A stretch of 64,000 nucleotides of DNA. It comes from Anabaena cylindrica PCC 7122. GTDB lineage: Bacteria > Cyanobacteriota > Cyanobacteriia > Cyanobacteriales > Nostocaceae. Of this stretch, positions 10,010 through 19,392 are shown piece after piece; within the stretch, counting starts at the first letter, position 1, and every line of letters begins with the position of its first letter. A program made the translations under genes and the position numbers. The notes beneath the pieces are model-generated. The model was not told where the DNA came from. It searched no databases and saw nothing but the letters and a program-made list of their open reading frames with translations. The DNA lies in assembly GCF_000317695.1 (NCBI RefSeq), contig NC_019774.1, forward strand, positions 1 through 64,000. The letters run 5' to 3'.

Positions 10010-10246
10010 ACCCAGATGAAGAGAAAGTAAAAAAAGTACAAAAGGTGTTTGAAAGCTTGGGAATGATGAATTGGCTGTCCTTCACCACCAAGCGCCTACC
10101 CTTACTCAATCTGCCTCTGGAGATTTTAACAGCACTGCGAGAGGGCAAACTGGAGTATACCAAAGCACAAGCCTTGGCACGAGTTAAAGATAATGCTCTC
10201 TGTACACAACTCTTAGACCAAGCGATCGCACACAACTGGTCTTTAA

Positions 10247-11558
10247 GAGAACTCCACAAAAAAGATGATCCAATAACTATACTGGTTTAGTAAAAATTTC
10301 CACAAACCATTTTTTGAGATTGGGGAGACGGTGAATCTGTGTTTCAAGTTCTGCCATCGCTAAAGTTGTGAGTTTAACTCCTGTGGAGTAAACCTTGTCT
10401 ACCAAATTAACAACAGGATTTTTACCCTTAAATGTGAGAGTTTGAGCGAAATTTAGTACGGTCTCAACAGTATCAAGTAAACTACCATTCCAATGCTGTT
10501 CTAACCAACCAAAACAACGTTCTATGGGGTTATATTTGCTGTGATAAGGCGGATAATAAGCGAGTTGTAGATTCAATTGAGATGATGTGGAAAAATCGAC
10601 AATCCGCTTCATAAACTGAGTCCGACGAGAATGATTTTCCGGTCCATTATCCTGATTAATTACCAGTTTTTGAATGTGAGTAAAACGGTGTTTGACAGTT
10701 TGCCACCAGCTTTCGAGTAAATCAACAATACAATCAGCAGTTAATTTGGAAGCAACGAAGAATAAAAATAACTCATTGTACTCAGGGATAAAAATACCAT
10801 AGGGAGTCAGAGTTGTTTCCGTCGGAAAGTCGTGGTCTAATGAGACTGTTGGCATCCGAGTGGTACCACCTCGGTCAAATTCTCCCACCTTGACTGCCAC
10901 CTTAGCATCAATGGATATCCGCAGAGTATGAGGGTCATGATCAGCTTCAGTATTAATCTGCTCGACTTGTTCAAAAATTGCTTCTGTTTCGGGAATTTTC
11001 TTGATAGGCTTGGTTTTCAGGACTCTTTTTAAGGTATAGCCTAAATCATTCAATTTTCGGCGAATTGTTTCTGATGTTGGTAGTTCTTCGTCCGTGTAAC
11101 CATATTGTACAATTAGTTGACGACGGACAACACTAGCCGTTACACGTGTATATAACCTTGTACTCTTAAAGCTAGGGTCAGTTTGACTTTGTGGCTCTAC
11201 TAAGGATTTCATATCCTTTAATAAGTTAGGTAATTTTGTTTCTACCCCCTTGCGTCCACTCCGCTCAAAACCATCAATTATCGGCTGACCACTCTCCAAT
11301 TCCTGCATCCCTTTCCTGATGGTACGTCTATTCCACCCTAACTCCCGTTCTACTAAAGTCTGTCCACCTATTCCCAAACCTTTGACTATTTCTGCCATGA
11401 ACTGTCGTTTGTCGCTTCCCTTAAGTTTTTTGGCTGTTTTTATGTACAGAGATTTTAGGTTCTCCGTGAGTTCGATGATAGATTTTGGACGCATCAGGTT
11501 GGCTGCACACTGAGATTATCTTCTCTCATTATAGGATCAATCTTTCTGTGGAGTTCTC
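10247..11558 (-). mobile_element. ISAzo13-type insertion sequence in parB copy 1
   Basis: The 1312-bp element has imperfect inverted ends (GAGAACTCCACA at the left, its inverse TGTGGAGTTCTC at the right). It is flanked by the trinucleotide TAA on both sides (10244-10246 and 11559-11561). Excising the element plus one TAA rebuilds the sequence found in parB copy 2 (GGTCTTTAAGTGAAATC), which fixes the boundaries. Confidence 0.9.
10277..11494 (-). CDS. ISAzo13-family transposase
   Basis: A 405-residue DDE transposase in a 1312-bp element. The N-terminal part (LVERELGWNRRTIRKGMQEL) looks like a helix-turn-helix. The catalytic aspartates are probably in LRISIDAKVAVK and VINQDNGPEN, and the glutamate in YNPIERCFGWLE. 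The PYHSKYNPIER signature is characteristic of the ISAzo13 group of rolling DDE enzymes. No frameshift or stop interrupts it. Its end overlaps the terminal inverted repeat region that also extends the broken parB frame. Confidence 0.88.
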   Translation of the reverse strand: MRPKSIIELTENLKSLYIKTAKKLKGSDKRQFMAEIVKGLGIGGQTLVERELGWNRRTIRKGMQELESGQPIIDGFERSGRKGVETKLPNLLKDMKSLVEPQSQTDPSFKSTRLYTRVTASVVRRQLIVQYGYTDEELPTSETIRRKLNDLGYTLKRVLKTKPIKKIPETEAIFEQVEQINTEADHDPHTLRISIDAKVAVKVGEFDRGGTTRMPTVSLDHDFPTETTLTPYGIFIPEYNELFLFFVASKLTADCIVDLLESWWQTVKHRFTHIQKLVINQDNGPENHSRRTQFMKRIVDFSTSSQLNLQLAYYPPYHSKYNPIERCFGWLEQHWNGSLLDTVETVLNFAQTLTFKGKNPVVNLVDKVYSTGVKLTTLAMAELETQIHRLPNLKKWFVEIFTKPV

Positions 11559-11876
11559 TAAGTGAAATCAAAGCACAAATCGCTGCTAATACCTCAAGCA
11601 CTCAACCCCCATCCTCAAAATCACCCAACCAAATACCAGAACGTCTCAAAAACGTCACCCAGAGCATTAGCAAGCGTAAACTCTGGGAACAACCTGCCAA
11701 GCAAAAGAAACTAGAAACTCTTCTAAGTAAACTCGAAGCTTTACTGGGTGATGAATAATAGGACTTACTTATAAACCTCCAACCAATGCTCATCACTTTT
11801 GAGCGAGGGAGTGAGGTGGTGACAATCTATTAGACTATAAAAACAAGCAAACATCAAACATCAAAGAGTATCATCA

Positions 11877-12293
11877 ATGGCAAAGAAAAAACCTTTAGCT
11901 GAAGTAATTCAGCTAGACTCAAAACGCAAAATTCATTCCCAACCAGAAAACGCAAATTCTTCTCAAGGAGGAATATTCGAGTTAAGCGACTACTGGCAAG
12001 CTTGGGAAATTGACGATATGGAACCGTCAAACTCAATTTTTGTGGCAGAAGGAACCTTGGAAGAATGTATCGAGGAGCTTAATTCTCTTATTACTATGGA
12101 GGTCAACAGTAAAGTTTTGAAACTTAATTTAGACCCAAAACAATGGAGTAAACGACAGCAAGCAGAGCGAGAAGCAATTAGGCAACAGTGCTACCTTCAC
12201 GGCAGATATAAAGGTCAAGGATGGGTGATTGAGTCTGTCATAGATAGAAAAAGTCTGGAATCAATTGAGAACGGGATATTTGAACCAATTTAA
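11877..12293 (+). CDS. Hypothetical protein of the plasmid backbone (138 aa)
   Basis: I do not recognise a family. The protein is hydrophilic and mixed-charge, starts MAKKKPLAEVIQLDSKRK, and contains a central WQAWEID segment and a basic region KQWSKRQQAERE. It lies about 120 bp downstream of parB copy 1. The last quarter survives as a 28-codon remnant in the same position after parB copy 2 (58770-58853), which shows that the gene belonged to the duplicated backbone and that copy 2 lost most of it by deletion. Its position after parAB suggests a maintenance or regulatory role, but that is inference. Confidence 0.7.
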   Translation: MAKKKPLAEVIQLDSKRKIHSQPENANSSQGGIFELSDYWQAWEIDDMEPSNSIFVAEGTLEECIEELNSLITMEVNSKVLKLNLDPKQWSKRQQAEREAIRQQCYLHGRYKGQGWVIESVIDRKSLESIENGIFEPI

Positions 12294-12458
12294 TCAGGTT
12301 TTCTGTAAAAAAAGCAGATATTATGATTTTGCTGCATCCCTATCTTTTGCAAGAGAGCAAGGGTGGGAAGTTGTGAGATGATGTTTCCTAGCCAGTCAGA
12401 GGGGTTGTGGTTCATAGTTAGTGGAATGTCATTATCAGCACTTGGTATGGTGACTAGC

Positions 12459-12881
12459 TCAAATAGACCAAGGATTAACGATTACAACCCCTGTAAGAGC
12501 GAAATCTTTGTCGTTACGAGTAACAAGTGATAGAGAGTTTTGTAGGGCAATGGCTGCAATGAGAGAATCCATAGCGGGTAAAGGTCGTCCATTCTGTTCT
12601 AGTTGCCCGACTAAATTTCCCCACAACACCATTGTTGAGAAATCTATACTTAAGATTCTTTGTTCAAAGCGATTAGGTAGAGTTTCATTTAGCCAATTTG
12701 TTAGAGATTCTTTCCGCTTAGATGCGGTCATTTTGCTGATGCCTTTAGCTATTTCGCCAATTGTGATCATGCTAATGTAAAGTGTTTCTGGCACTTGGGC
12801 ATCTAGCCAATCTAAAACTTGTTGATTTGGTTGTTTGGCAACCATCTCGGAAATCAAGCAAGTGTCAAGGAGGTAGTTCAT
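12459..12881 (-). CDS. vapC: VapC-like PIN-domain toxin
   Basis: A 140-residue PIN-domain ribonuclease of the FitB/VapC type. Acidic residues in the expected places are D6 (YLLDTCLISE), E43 (ITIGEIAKG), D105 (PAMDSLIAA) and D124 (RNDKDF). Its start overlaps the stop of the antitoxin gene by 4 bp, typical of a toxin-antitoxin operon with translational coupling. Known VapC toxins cleave tRNA or rRNA when the antitoxin is degraded. Located between backbone genes, it would act as a plasmid addiction module. The pair is absent from the equivalent interval of backbone copy 2. Confidence 0.9.
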   Translation of the reverse strand: MNYLLDTCLISEMVAKQPNQQVLDWLDAQVPETLYISMITIGEIAKGISKMTASKRKESLTNWLNETLPNRFEQRILSIDFSTMVLWGNLVGQLEQNGRPLPAMDSLIAAIALQNSLSLVTRNDKDFALTGVVIVNPWSI

Positions 12882-13099
12882 GGGTTGAAGTCATCACGGG
12901 GTAGGCTGCGGTCTCGGCTAAAATCCAGTTCTTCGGCAATTCCTACCAGGGGGGATTGACGAAAAAACTCTACGATTGTGGTGGGCTGCTCTGGGTGGGT
13001 GTTTTGTGTAGTCAGGCTTTGTGCCAGTAGTTGGATAATATACAGTTTTTCGTTGGGGGAAAGCTGAAGGAGTTGTTGTTCGAGTTCTTGGATAACCAT
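12878..13099 (-). CDS. Antitoxin of the VapBC-like pair
   Basis: A 73-residue protein directly upstream of the PIN toxin with a 4-bp overlap. The N-terminal half is a leucine-rich helix (VIQELEQQLLQLSPNEKL), and the C-terminal tail FRQSPLVGIAEELDFSRDR followed by SLPRDDF resembles the toxin-binding tail of cyanobacterial VapB-like antitoxins. It would neutralise the toxin and probably autorepress the operon. There is no classical AbrB or RHH motif that I can name with certainty. Confidence 0.82.
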   Translation of the reverse strand: MVIQELEQQLLQLSPNEKLYIIQLLAQSLTTQNTHPEQPTTIVEFFRQSPLVGIAEELDFSRDRSLPRDDFNP

Positions 13100-13296
13100 G
13101 ATGGGGTTTAAGTGGGGGATAATTTTATTTTACTAGTTGTTGCATTCCCATTGATCCGAGATGCCTAAATAGGAAAATATACTCGCTACTCAACCTTTAT
13201 GTATAAGCCCTGACAAAATTCAGCCATTTGTTAGATGACATAGTTCGTAAATTCTAGTAGTTTGTGCTTCAGTGGCAACTCTAGGAGGAGACGAAC

Positions 13297-14085
13297 ATGG
13301 CACAAGAGTCACAGATTCGCGACTTGCTCCAAACCTGGCTGCATTACATCCACATTGAGAACTTGACTAATGCCAAAGTCGAAGCTGGTGACGAAGATCA
13401 ACCCCATATCTGGGACTCTGGTGTAAATTTAGTAGGCGATAAATTACTCCTAGACGAATCCTTATTCAAACAACTCAAACAACCCTTCAAAACCTCAAAA
13501 ACCAAATCTCAAACCAAATCTCAAACCAACCCACCATCAATCGCCGTCGCCTTTCCCCAGCTTTATTTAATCGAAGGAAATCGCCGTCAATTTCGCCCCC
13601 TCTTTACCATCGACATTTCTCCTATCTTTGATGGCAATTATCGCCAAAGCGGCTGGGACTTAACGACATTCGAGTTTCAACCAGTCATCCCCAACTTGAT
13701 GCAGTGGTACGGACTAGAAGAAGAAACTGCTGAATCCCTAGTCACCAAAGAAGGACTCAAAGTTTTTCTGGAAACCACCTTCAATCGTCCCTTTAAAACC
13801 CTACAAGACTTTATCGGACTGATTTCTTTACCACCCTTTCCCGTGCGCTCAAAACTGCTCCCCTACCTCCTGAACTTTGGCTACGTAGCCTTCAACCATA
13901 ACCTCAACAAAGACTTCCAGAAAATCAGCGAACAGCGACAATGGGATTGGGCAGTTCCCGCACATCCCGCATACGAATACTTATTTGGACAACCAATAGG
14001 GGTCACCGTGCCAAAACGGGAAAATTGTACGCTAAGGCTGAAAGCTTTATCCATTAAGGATTTGAGCGATACTTATTTTCCTTAA
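13297..14085 (+). pseudogene. 5' fragment of the SF1 helicase gene, copy 1, truncated by the Tn3 element
   Basis: The first 234 codons match the N-terminal domain of the 1084-residue helicase at 59150 almost residue for residue. They share the same upstream region, the GGAGGAGACGAAC ribosome site and the start MAQESQIRD. The match ends at 13998 (FGQPI), exactly where the Tn3 terminal repeat begins. The remaining codons to 14085 are read from the transposon end. None of the ATPase motifs are present. The missing 3' part is not found on the other side of the transposon, so flanking DNA has been deleted or rearranged. Confidence 0.92.
13999..14043 (+). repeat. Left terminal inverted repeat of the Tn3-family transposon
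   Basis: 45 bp, starting GGGGTCACCGTGCCAAAACG. It is a perfect inverse match to the right end. It adjoins the truncated helicase coding sequence directly. Confidence 0.95.
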
Positions 14086-14250
14086 CTCGCAAAGGGCGCA
14101 ACTTGTCAAAACTGGTTGCCTGCTTCAAATTCCAGACATAATCACCCGTAAGATTAATATGTTCCCAACCCAAAGGTGATAAATGTTGCAAATGCTCTTC
14201 AGGAATATCCATACCCTGTTGTTTCAAATGCTCCACAGCCTTTTCTATGT

Positions 14251-15940
14251 AGGGCTTGCTGATTAAAGCTGAAACCCTTGTACAAATAGTGATTGAAGTC
14301 TATAAATGGGAAAAAAGTGCAAGACAATCGGGTAAAATGGGTAAAAATCCTCACATAAATATAGAAAATGTATAAAAAAATTGAAATTCTACCTACCCCC
14401 ATAGAAAAGTTTAAACTGCCATTTCAGGGACAATTGGCAGAAGATAATAGATGGGTAATAATGGCAAATTTAATTCCGTGGTCAGAATTTGAAGATGAAT
14501 ATGCGAAACAATTCACGATGGAAATGGGCGCACCAGCAAAGTCTTTTCGGATAGCCATAGGATCTTTAATAATCAAAGAAAGATTGGGTTTAAGTGATAG
14601 AGAAACAGTAGAACAAATAAGAGAAAACCCATATCTACAATACTTTATAGGATTGAATAGCTATAGTAATAAAGCACCATTTGAGGCATCAATGTTAGTT
14701 CATTTTAGACAAAGAATAGATATAGAATTAGTGAACAAAATGAATAGAAGCATGGTTAATAATAATCAAGATAAAATCAGTGAAGAAGAAACAGAAAAAA
14801 AGTTATTAGCACTGAAGCGGGGGAAGAAAAAATAGATGAAAATAAAAATCAGGGGAAATTAAAGTTAGATGCAACTTGTGTACCAGCAGATATTAAATAT
14901 CCGACAGATTTAGGATTATTAAATCAAGCCAGGGAGCAGACAGAAGAAATAATAGATATTCTGTATGAAGAATTGGATAAAAACGAAAATAAAAAACCAA
15001 GAACTGACAGAAATACAGCTAGAAAAGAATATCTAAACGTCGCTAAAAAACGAAAACCATCGAAAAAACAAAAAAGAAAAGCCATAAAAAAACAACTACA
15101 ATACCTGAAAAGAAACTTAGGACATATAGATAGACTAATAGCACTGGGAGCCAAGCTGGAGTGGCTAAGTAGCCAAAAACATAAAATACTATTAGTGGTA
15201 AATGAAGTATACCGACAACAGTTATTTATGTATGAAAATAGTCTGATTCGTGTTGACGATAGAATTGTGAGTTTAACACAACCTCATGTCCGTCCCATTG
15301 TCAGGGGAAAAGCTGGTTCATCAGTGGAATTTGGAGCTAAGTTATCAGCTAGTTGTTACGAAGGATACGTATTTTTAGACCGGATTAGCTGGGATAATTT
15401 TAATGAATCAGGTGACTTAAAATCACAAGTAGAAGCGTTTAAATCTGCAACAGGATACTATCCGGAATCAGTGCATGTAGATCAAATTTATCGAACCAAG
15501 GATAATAGAAAATGGTGCAAAGAAAGAGGGATTAGAATTAGTGGTCCACCACTAGGAAGACCACCAACAAATGTCAGCAAAGAAACCAAAAAGCAGGCAC
15601 AATTAGACGAAAGAGATCGTAATTGTATTGAAGGTAAATTCGGAGAAGGGAAAAGAAGATATAGTCTTGACAGAATGATGACTAAACTTTCTAATACTTC
15701 AGAAACAGCCATTGCCATAACTTTTCTAGTCATGAATCTTTCCGCATTACTGCGGCGGATTATTATGACTTTTTTTGTATCTATTTTAGGAAATACTATG
15801 TTTTTCCTATTTTTAGATTTGGATGATTAGAAAATATTATATTTACTCAAATTACTTCATATAATGAATTATGTTTTCACTTACAAGCATTGTTAATTGA
15901 TTCTTGGTCTGGCTTAAATACGACTTTTTCAGCAAGCCCT
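14251..15940 (+). mobile_element. IS5-like insertion sequence, copy 2 (uninterrupted, 1690 bp)
   Basis: The ends AGGGCTTGCTGA / TCAGCAAGCCCT match copy 1. It is flanked by the 4-bp duplication ATGT (14247-14250 and 15941-15944), confirmed because excision restores tnpA in frame. If the ends are drawn one base in, the flank can be read as TATGTA. It lies in opposite orientation to copy 1 (5188-8298). The pair could therefore recombine to invert the 8-14 kb interval. Confidence 0.94.
14368..15830 (+). CDS. IS5-like transposase, two overlapping frames with a probable -1 frameshift
   Basis: The first frame (14368-14835, 155 codons) gives the DUF772-like N-terminal domain (ENRWVIMANLIPW, ETVEQIRENPYLQYF). 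The catalytic frame continues in the -1 register from about 14827, reading LKLDATCVPADIKYPTDLGLL (broken here by my own reading only as a guide), and runs to 15830. At the switch point is a run of six A (14827-14832) followed by an in-frame TAG. The fusion product would be about 487 residues. Catalytic residues probably include the D of LDATCVPAD and the E region near NCIEGKFGEGKRR. The same shift occurs in both copies, which favours programmed frameshifting or slippage over random decay. Confidence 0.85.
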
Positions 15941-18845
15941 ATGTACACCGTATTCCATACAACAATTGCCGCCACCACCAAATTCAACCCACTAGCCCGA
16001 TAAAATTGATCCTCATAAGAGCGATCGCGCACCTCACCCAGACGATTAAAAAACACCGCCCTTTTCAGAGTATGTTTCGCCTCACCCTTATTTAGCCCCG
16101 CAGTCGCTCGTCGTCGTAACTCAGGACTCTGCAACCATTCCAAAGTAAACAAAGTCCTCTCAATTCTCCCCAACTCCCGCAAAGCTAAAGCCAAACGATT
16201 CTGACGAGGATAAGAAGCCAATTTCCGCAACATTAAAGAAGCCGTGACCGTCCCCGTGCGAATTGAACTAGCAAGCCGGAGAATCTCATCCCAAGAATCC
16301 TCAATCAACTTCACATTAATCTTGCCACCTAACAAAGGTGACAAAACCTCATCAGCAGAAGTAGACTCAAAAGTATACAACTTCTTATCAGGTAAATCGC
16401 GCATTCGTGGAGCAAATCTAAACCCCAGCAGATGACACATCGCAAACACCTGCTCAGTATAGCCGCTTGTATCAGTGTAATGCTCCTGAATCTGCAAATC
16501 ACTCTCGTGATACAACAAACCATCTAAAACATAACTAGCATCCCTGACCGTTGCATTAATCACCTTCACATGAAAAGGCACATATTGGTCAGAAATATGC
16601 GTGTAAAAAATCACGCTTCTATCCTTACCATATTTAGCATTAATCTCTTCATTAAAACTGCGGTGTCCACCAGCTTTAAAACGCTGACCATCAGACGAAG
16701 AAGTAGTCCCATCACCCCAATAAGCAGCAAAAGGAACTTGTGCCTGGAAATTTACCACCTCTGCCAAAGCCTGAGAATAAGTCTCATCTCGAATATACCA
16801 ATCAGCCACCCAAGCTAAACGCTCAAAAGACATTCCTTGAGTAGCATCTGCCATGCGCGTTAAACCCAGATTAATCCCATCAGCAAGCAACGCACTCAAC
16901 AAAACCACCTTATCTTCTACTTCTGTTCCTGAATATAAATGTGTAAAATGTTTAGTGAAATGCGTCCAAGAATCAACTTCCACCAACAAATCAGTCAGCT
17001 TAATTCTCGGCAATAAACTAGAGACTTTTCGACTTAATTCATCAACCTCAGTCGGAACAGCATTGCTCAAAGGAGTAATAATTAACCGCTCATCTTCTAT
17101 TCTGACATCAACCAATTTATCCTCTGCCATTAAATCAGAAACAATCCCTAATTGTGACTTCAATTCCAGTGAACGTTGTTCAATATAGGTAGTGAAATCA
17201 GTTGTCACTGCCACAGGTATTGTTTGAGCAGAACGCATTAACTGCCATGAACTATCAGTTAACAGATAATCCTCAAAATCTTGGAACTGACGAGAACCTA
17301 CTACCCAAATATCCCCAGAACGTAAACCACTACGTAACTCAGCCAAGGCACACATCTCATAATAGTGACGGTCAATAGTATCGCCCTTCATTACGTGTTT
17401 TAACCAACGAGGTTTCACAAAACTAGTAGGAGTAGATTCCGGTATATTTCTGCGTCCAGATATATTTAATTCTTTAATCACCGCTAAAGCTTCAATAACT
17501 GGTAAACTAGCAGTTGTTGCTTTAAATTCAAACGTCTCCAACAACTTAGGTGTATATCTTCGCAACTGTGAATAACGGTTATCAAGTAGTTCAAGATAAT
17601 CAAAATCTGCGGGTCTAGCTAACTTTTCAGCTTCAACAACACTATTGATAAACTTCTCCCAATCCAAGACCGACTCAATCGCTTGATAAGCATCATTTTC
17701 TTCCTCTCTAGCAGCAATTAACGCCTTTCCGAATTGGGCATATAATCTCACCTTGTCATTAATCGCTTTCCCATCATGTTGAAACTTTTCGCCATGCTGA
17801 TGCTCACTTTTATTAAACAATTTACCCATCATTTTATCGTGCATCCCTATGGCATAATCGACTAATGATGCACTCCATTCAATTAGAAAAGCAACTAAAA
17901 TAGCATAGCGCCTTAATTCATCTAACCTAGATAGGTGAGCAGGTGTAGACTTCGCACCAATTTTAGTAAATTGTAACAGACGATTTTGATGTACTCGTTT
18001 CAAGCATCCAGAGTCGAGGTGAAGATTGCGAATAAATTCTAGGCGTTCTACTAGTTTTAAAAAGTTTCTAGGATTAGGTATTCCTGGTGGTTGACGCAGC
18101 CAAATTAAATCAGTCAGCTTTTTATCAGGCTCTAAAATTAATAGTTTATCCAGGGCTGTTTTTTGTAATATTGTCAGATTTTGAGTTAATTCTAGACACA
18201 CTAATTTTTGAGCGCGGTGTCTCACTTCCCAAGCCAAACGTTCTACAGTAGAGATAGCTGGAATAATAATTTTACGAAAGCGCATTTCATCAATTAATGC
18301 TCCCACAAGTGCCATCCCTTGCTCTGAGGAGATGGCAAATGGTAATAACCATTTTGAGAGGAGTTTATATGTAGATATATTAAAAGAATGAAACCCAAAA
18401 ATATTTTGAATTTCTACTAAATGTTCACGCCGTATTGTATCTCTTTGGGAATATTCTGTAATGATTGTTGGGTCAATTTTTAATTGGGAAGCAATATAAG
18501 AAAGTACAGATTCTGGAACTATTTCTCCCAAACTCCAAACCCGACCAGGAAAGCGGAGGTAACACAACTGCACTGCAAAACCCAGACGATTGTGTGGTCT
18601 ACGACGTTCTTTGATAACTTTGAGTTCATCGTTGCTAAAAGTATAATAGCGAGCTATGTCTCTTATGGTGATGGAATTGGGAATTTCCGTAAATTGTAAT
18701 CGCTGTGCCGGAGATAAAAGTTCACGAGTTGCCAATTATATTACCTGTGGTTTTGGATTTGATAAATTATTGTGAATTATTAATCAGATTAGTGGTTGTC
18801 AAGATTTCTTGGACAAAATCAAAATAGTAAAACTCAAGCCTCTAA

Positions 18846-19307
18846 TTAGTTTGATGAAAGTTTATAGTTTGCACCACAGTAAGGACAAAATTTGAATTTC
18901 AGTGACATAATTGGTTCGTTACAACTAATGCAACGACTTCGTAAACCTGTACCACAAGCAAAGCAATATTTCGACCGTAAATCAGTCCACATTTGGTCAG
19001 GGGTAGTCCCTGGAGTCCAACATTGAGGACAAAATTTGAATGTAGTTATTGTCTCTAGGGGGACTTTTTTCGCTGCTGCATCTAGGTAATCTGGTGGTAT
19101 CCCCAACGCAGATGCTAAACCGCTTTTAGCTTTTTGATTGAGTCTATTCGTTTGTCCACCTTCTATTTTCCGGATGGTTTGGATGTGTATTTGTGCTTTT
19201 AAGCTCAACTCCTTTTGGGTTAAGTTCTGCTGGGTTCGTAACCTGTGGACGTAATCAGCTAGGGCTTCATCCCCTTTGGGAAGCGGATCTTGTTCTGCTA
19301 CCACCAT
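18846..19307 (-). CDS. XRE-type HTH regulator with C-terminal zinc ribbon
   Basis: A 153-residue protein. Residues 15-75 form a helix-turn-helix (LRTQQNLTQKELSLKAQIHI then TIRKIEGG). Residues 90-150 hold four Cys pairs (CPQC, CFAC, CISC, CPYC) that should bind two zinc ions as double zinc ribbon. It sits between tnpA and the recombinase gene, divergently to the latter, with 85 bp of AT-rich DNA between them. It may repress transposition functions or help the recombinase; this is inference. The start ATG follows a weak ribosome site. Confidence 0.82.
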   Translation of the reverse strand: MVVAEQDPLPKGDEALADYVHRLRTQQNLTQKELSLKAQIHIQTIRKIEGGQTNRLNQKAKSGLASALGIPPDYLDAAAKKVPLETITTFKFCPQCWTPGTTPDQMWTDLRSKYCFACGTGLRSRCISCNEPIMSLKFKFCPYCGANYKLSSN

Positions 19308-19392
19308 GAAAATATATCTAAAAATGTATTTATTAATTATATTTTAACATCTACACTTTTAGACAAGAACTTGCTTATATTCGGGATCTAAA
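19308..19392. promoter_or_regulatory. Divergent promoter region between regulator and recombinase
   Basis: An 85-bp AT-rich gap between two divergently transcribed transposon genes must contain promoters for both, and is a natural operator for the HTH protein. In Tn3 relatives the resolution site usually lies in such an intergenic region. I cannot define the recombination core by eye. Confidence 0.45.

Larger units (their letters stand above)
8719..11758 (+). pseudogene. parB: ParB-family partition protein, copy 1, disrupted by an ISAzo13-type element
   Basis: The ATG at 8719 (MVRKRTEKPFAG) matches the start of copy 2, so I prefer it to an upstream GTG at 8677. The N-terminal ParB nuclease-like domain has GERRYRAATE and LIENLQRQDLNPVEE, followed by a helix-turn-helix. 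Copy 2 has about 13 linker residues after SEEQ, but this copy has a repeat tract of about 250 residues. The gene is cut at 10247 by an insertion element, and its final 65 codons resume at 11559-11758. As it stands, the frame runs to 10290 and replaces the C-terminal domain with about 15 residues read from the element. Since that domain usually dimerises ParB, function is doubtful. Confidence 0.9.
14054..18735 (-). pseudogene. tnpA: Tn3-family transposase TnpA, split by an IS5-like element
   Basis: The main part (18735 to about 15941) encodes about 930 residues typical of Tn3 TnpA, with LRYWGDGTTSSSDGQ-like catalytic sequence (seen as AYWGDGTTSSSDGQRF), the YTHISDQYVPFHVKVI motif and the C-terminal ASGLNLVVAAIVVWNTVY. 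The IS5-like element is inserted after VVWNTVYI. The remaining C-terminal piece (14246-14054) carries the hallmark HLSPLGWEHINLTGDYVW. Removing the element and one ATGT copy joins the halves in frame as VYIEKAVEHLKQQ. Before insertion this was therefore a full-length enzyme of about 990 residues. Now the last 60 residues are lost and transposition is probably blocked. Confidence 0.94.

Noticed and set aside
9408..10259. Long minus-strand frame (283 codons) antisense to parB copy 1
   Set aside because: It is a by-product of the coding repeat tract, whose period keeps stops out of the opposite frame. No start signal or known domain.
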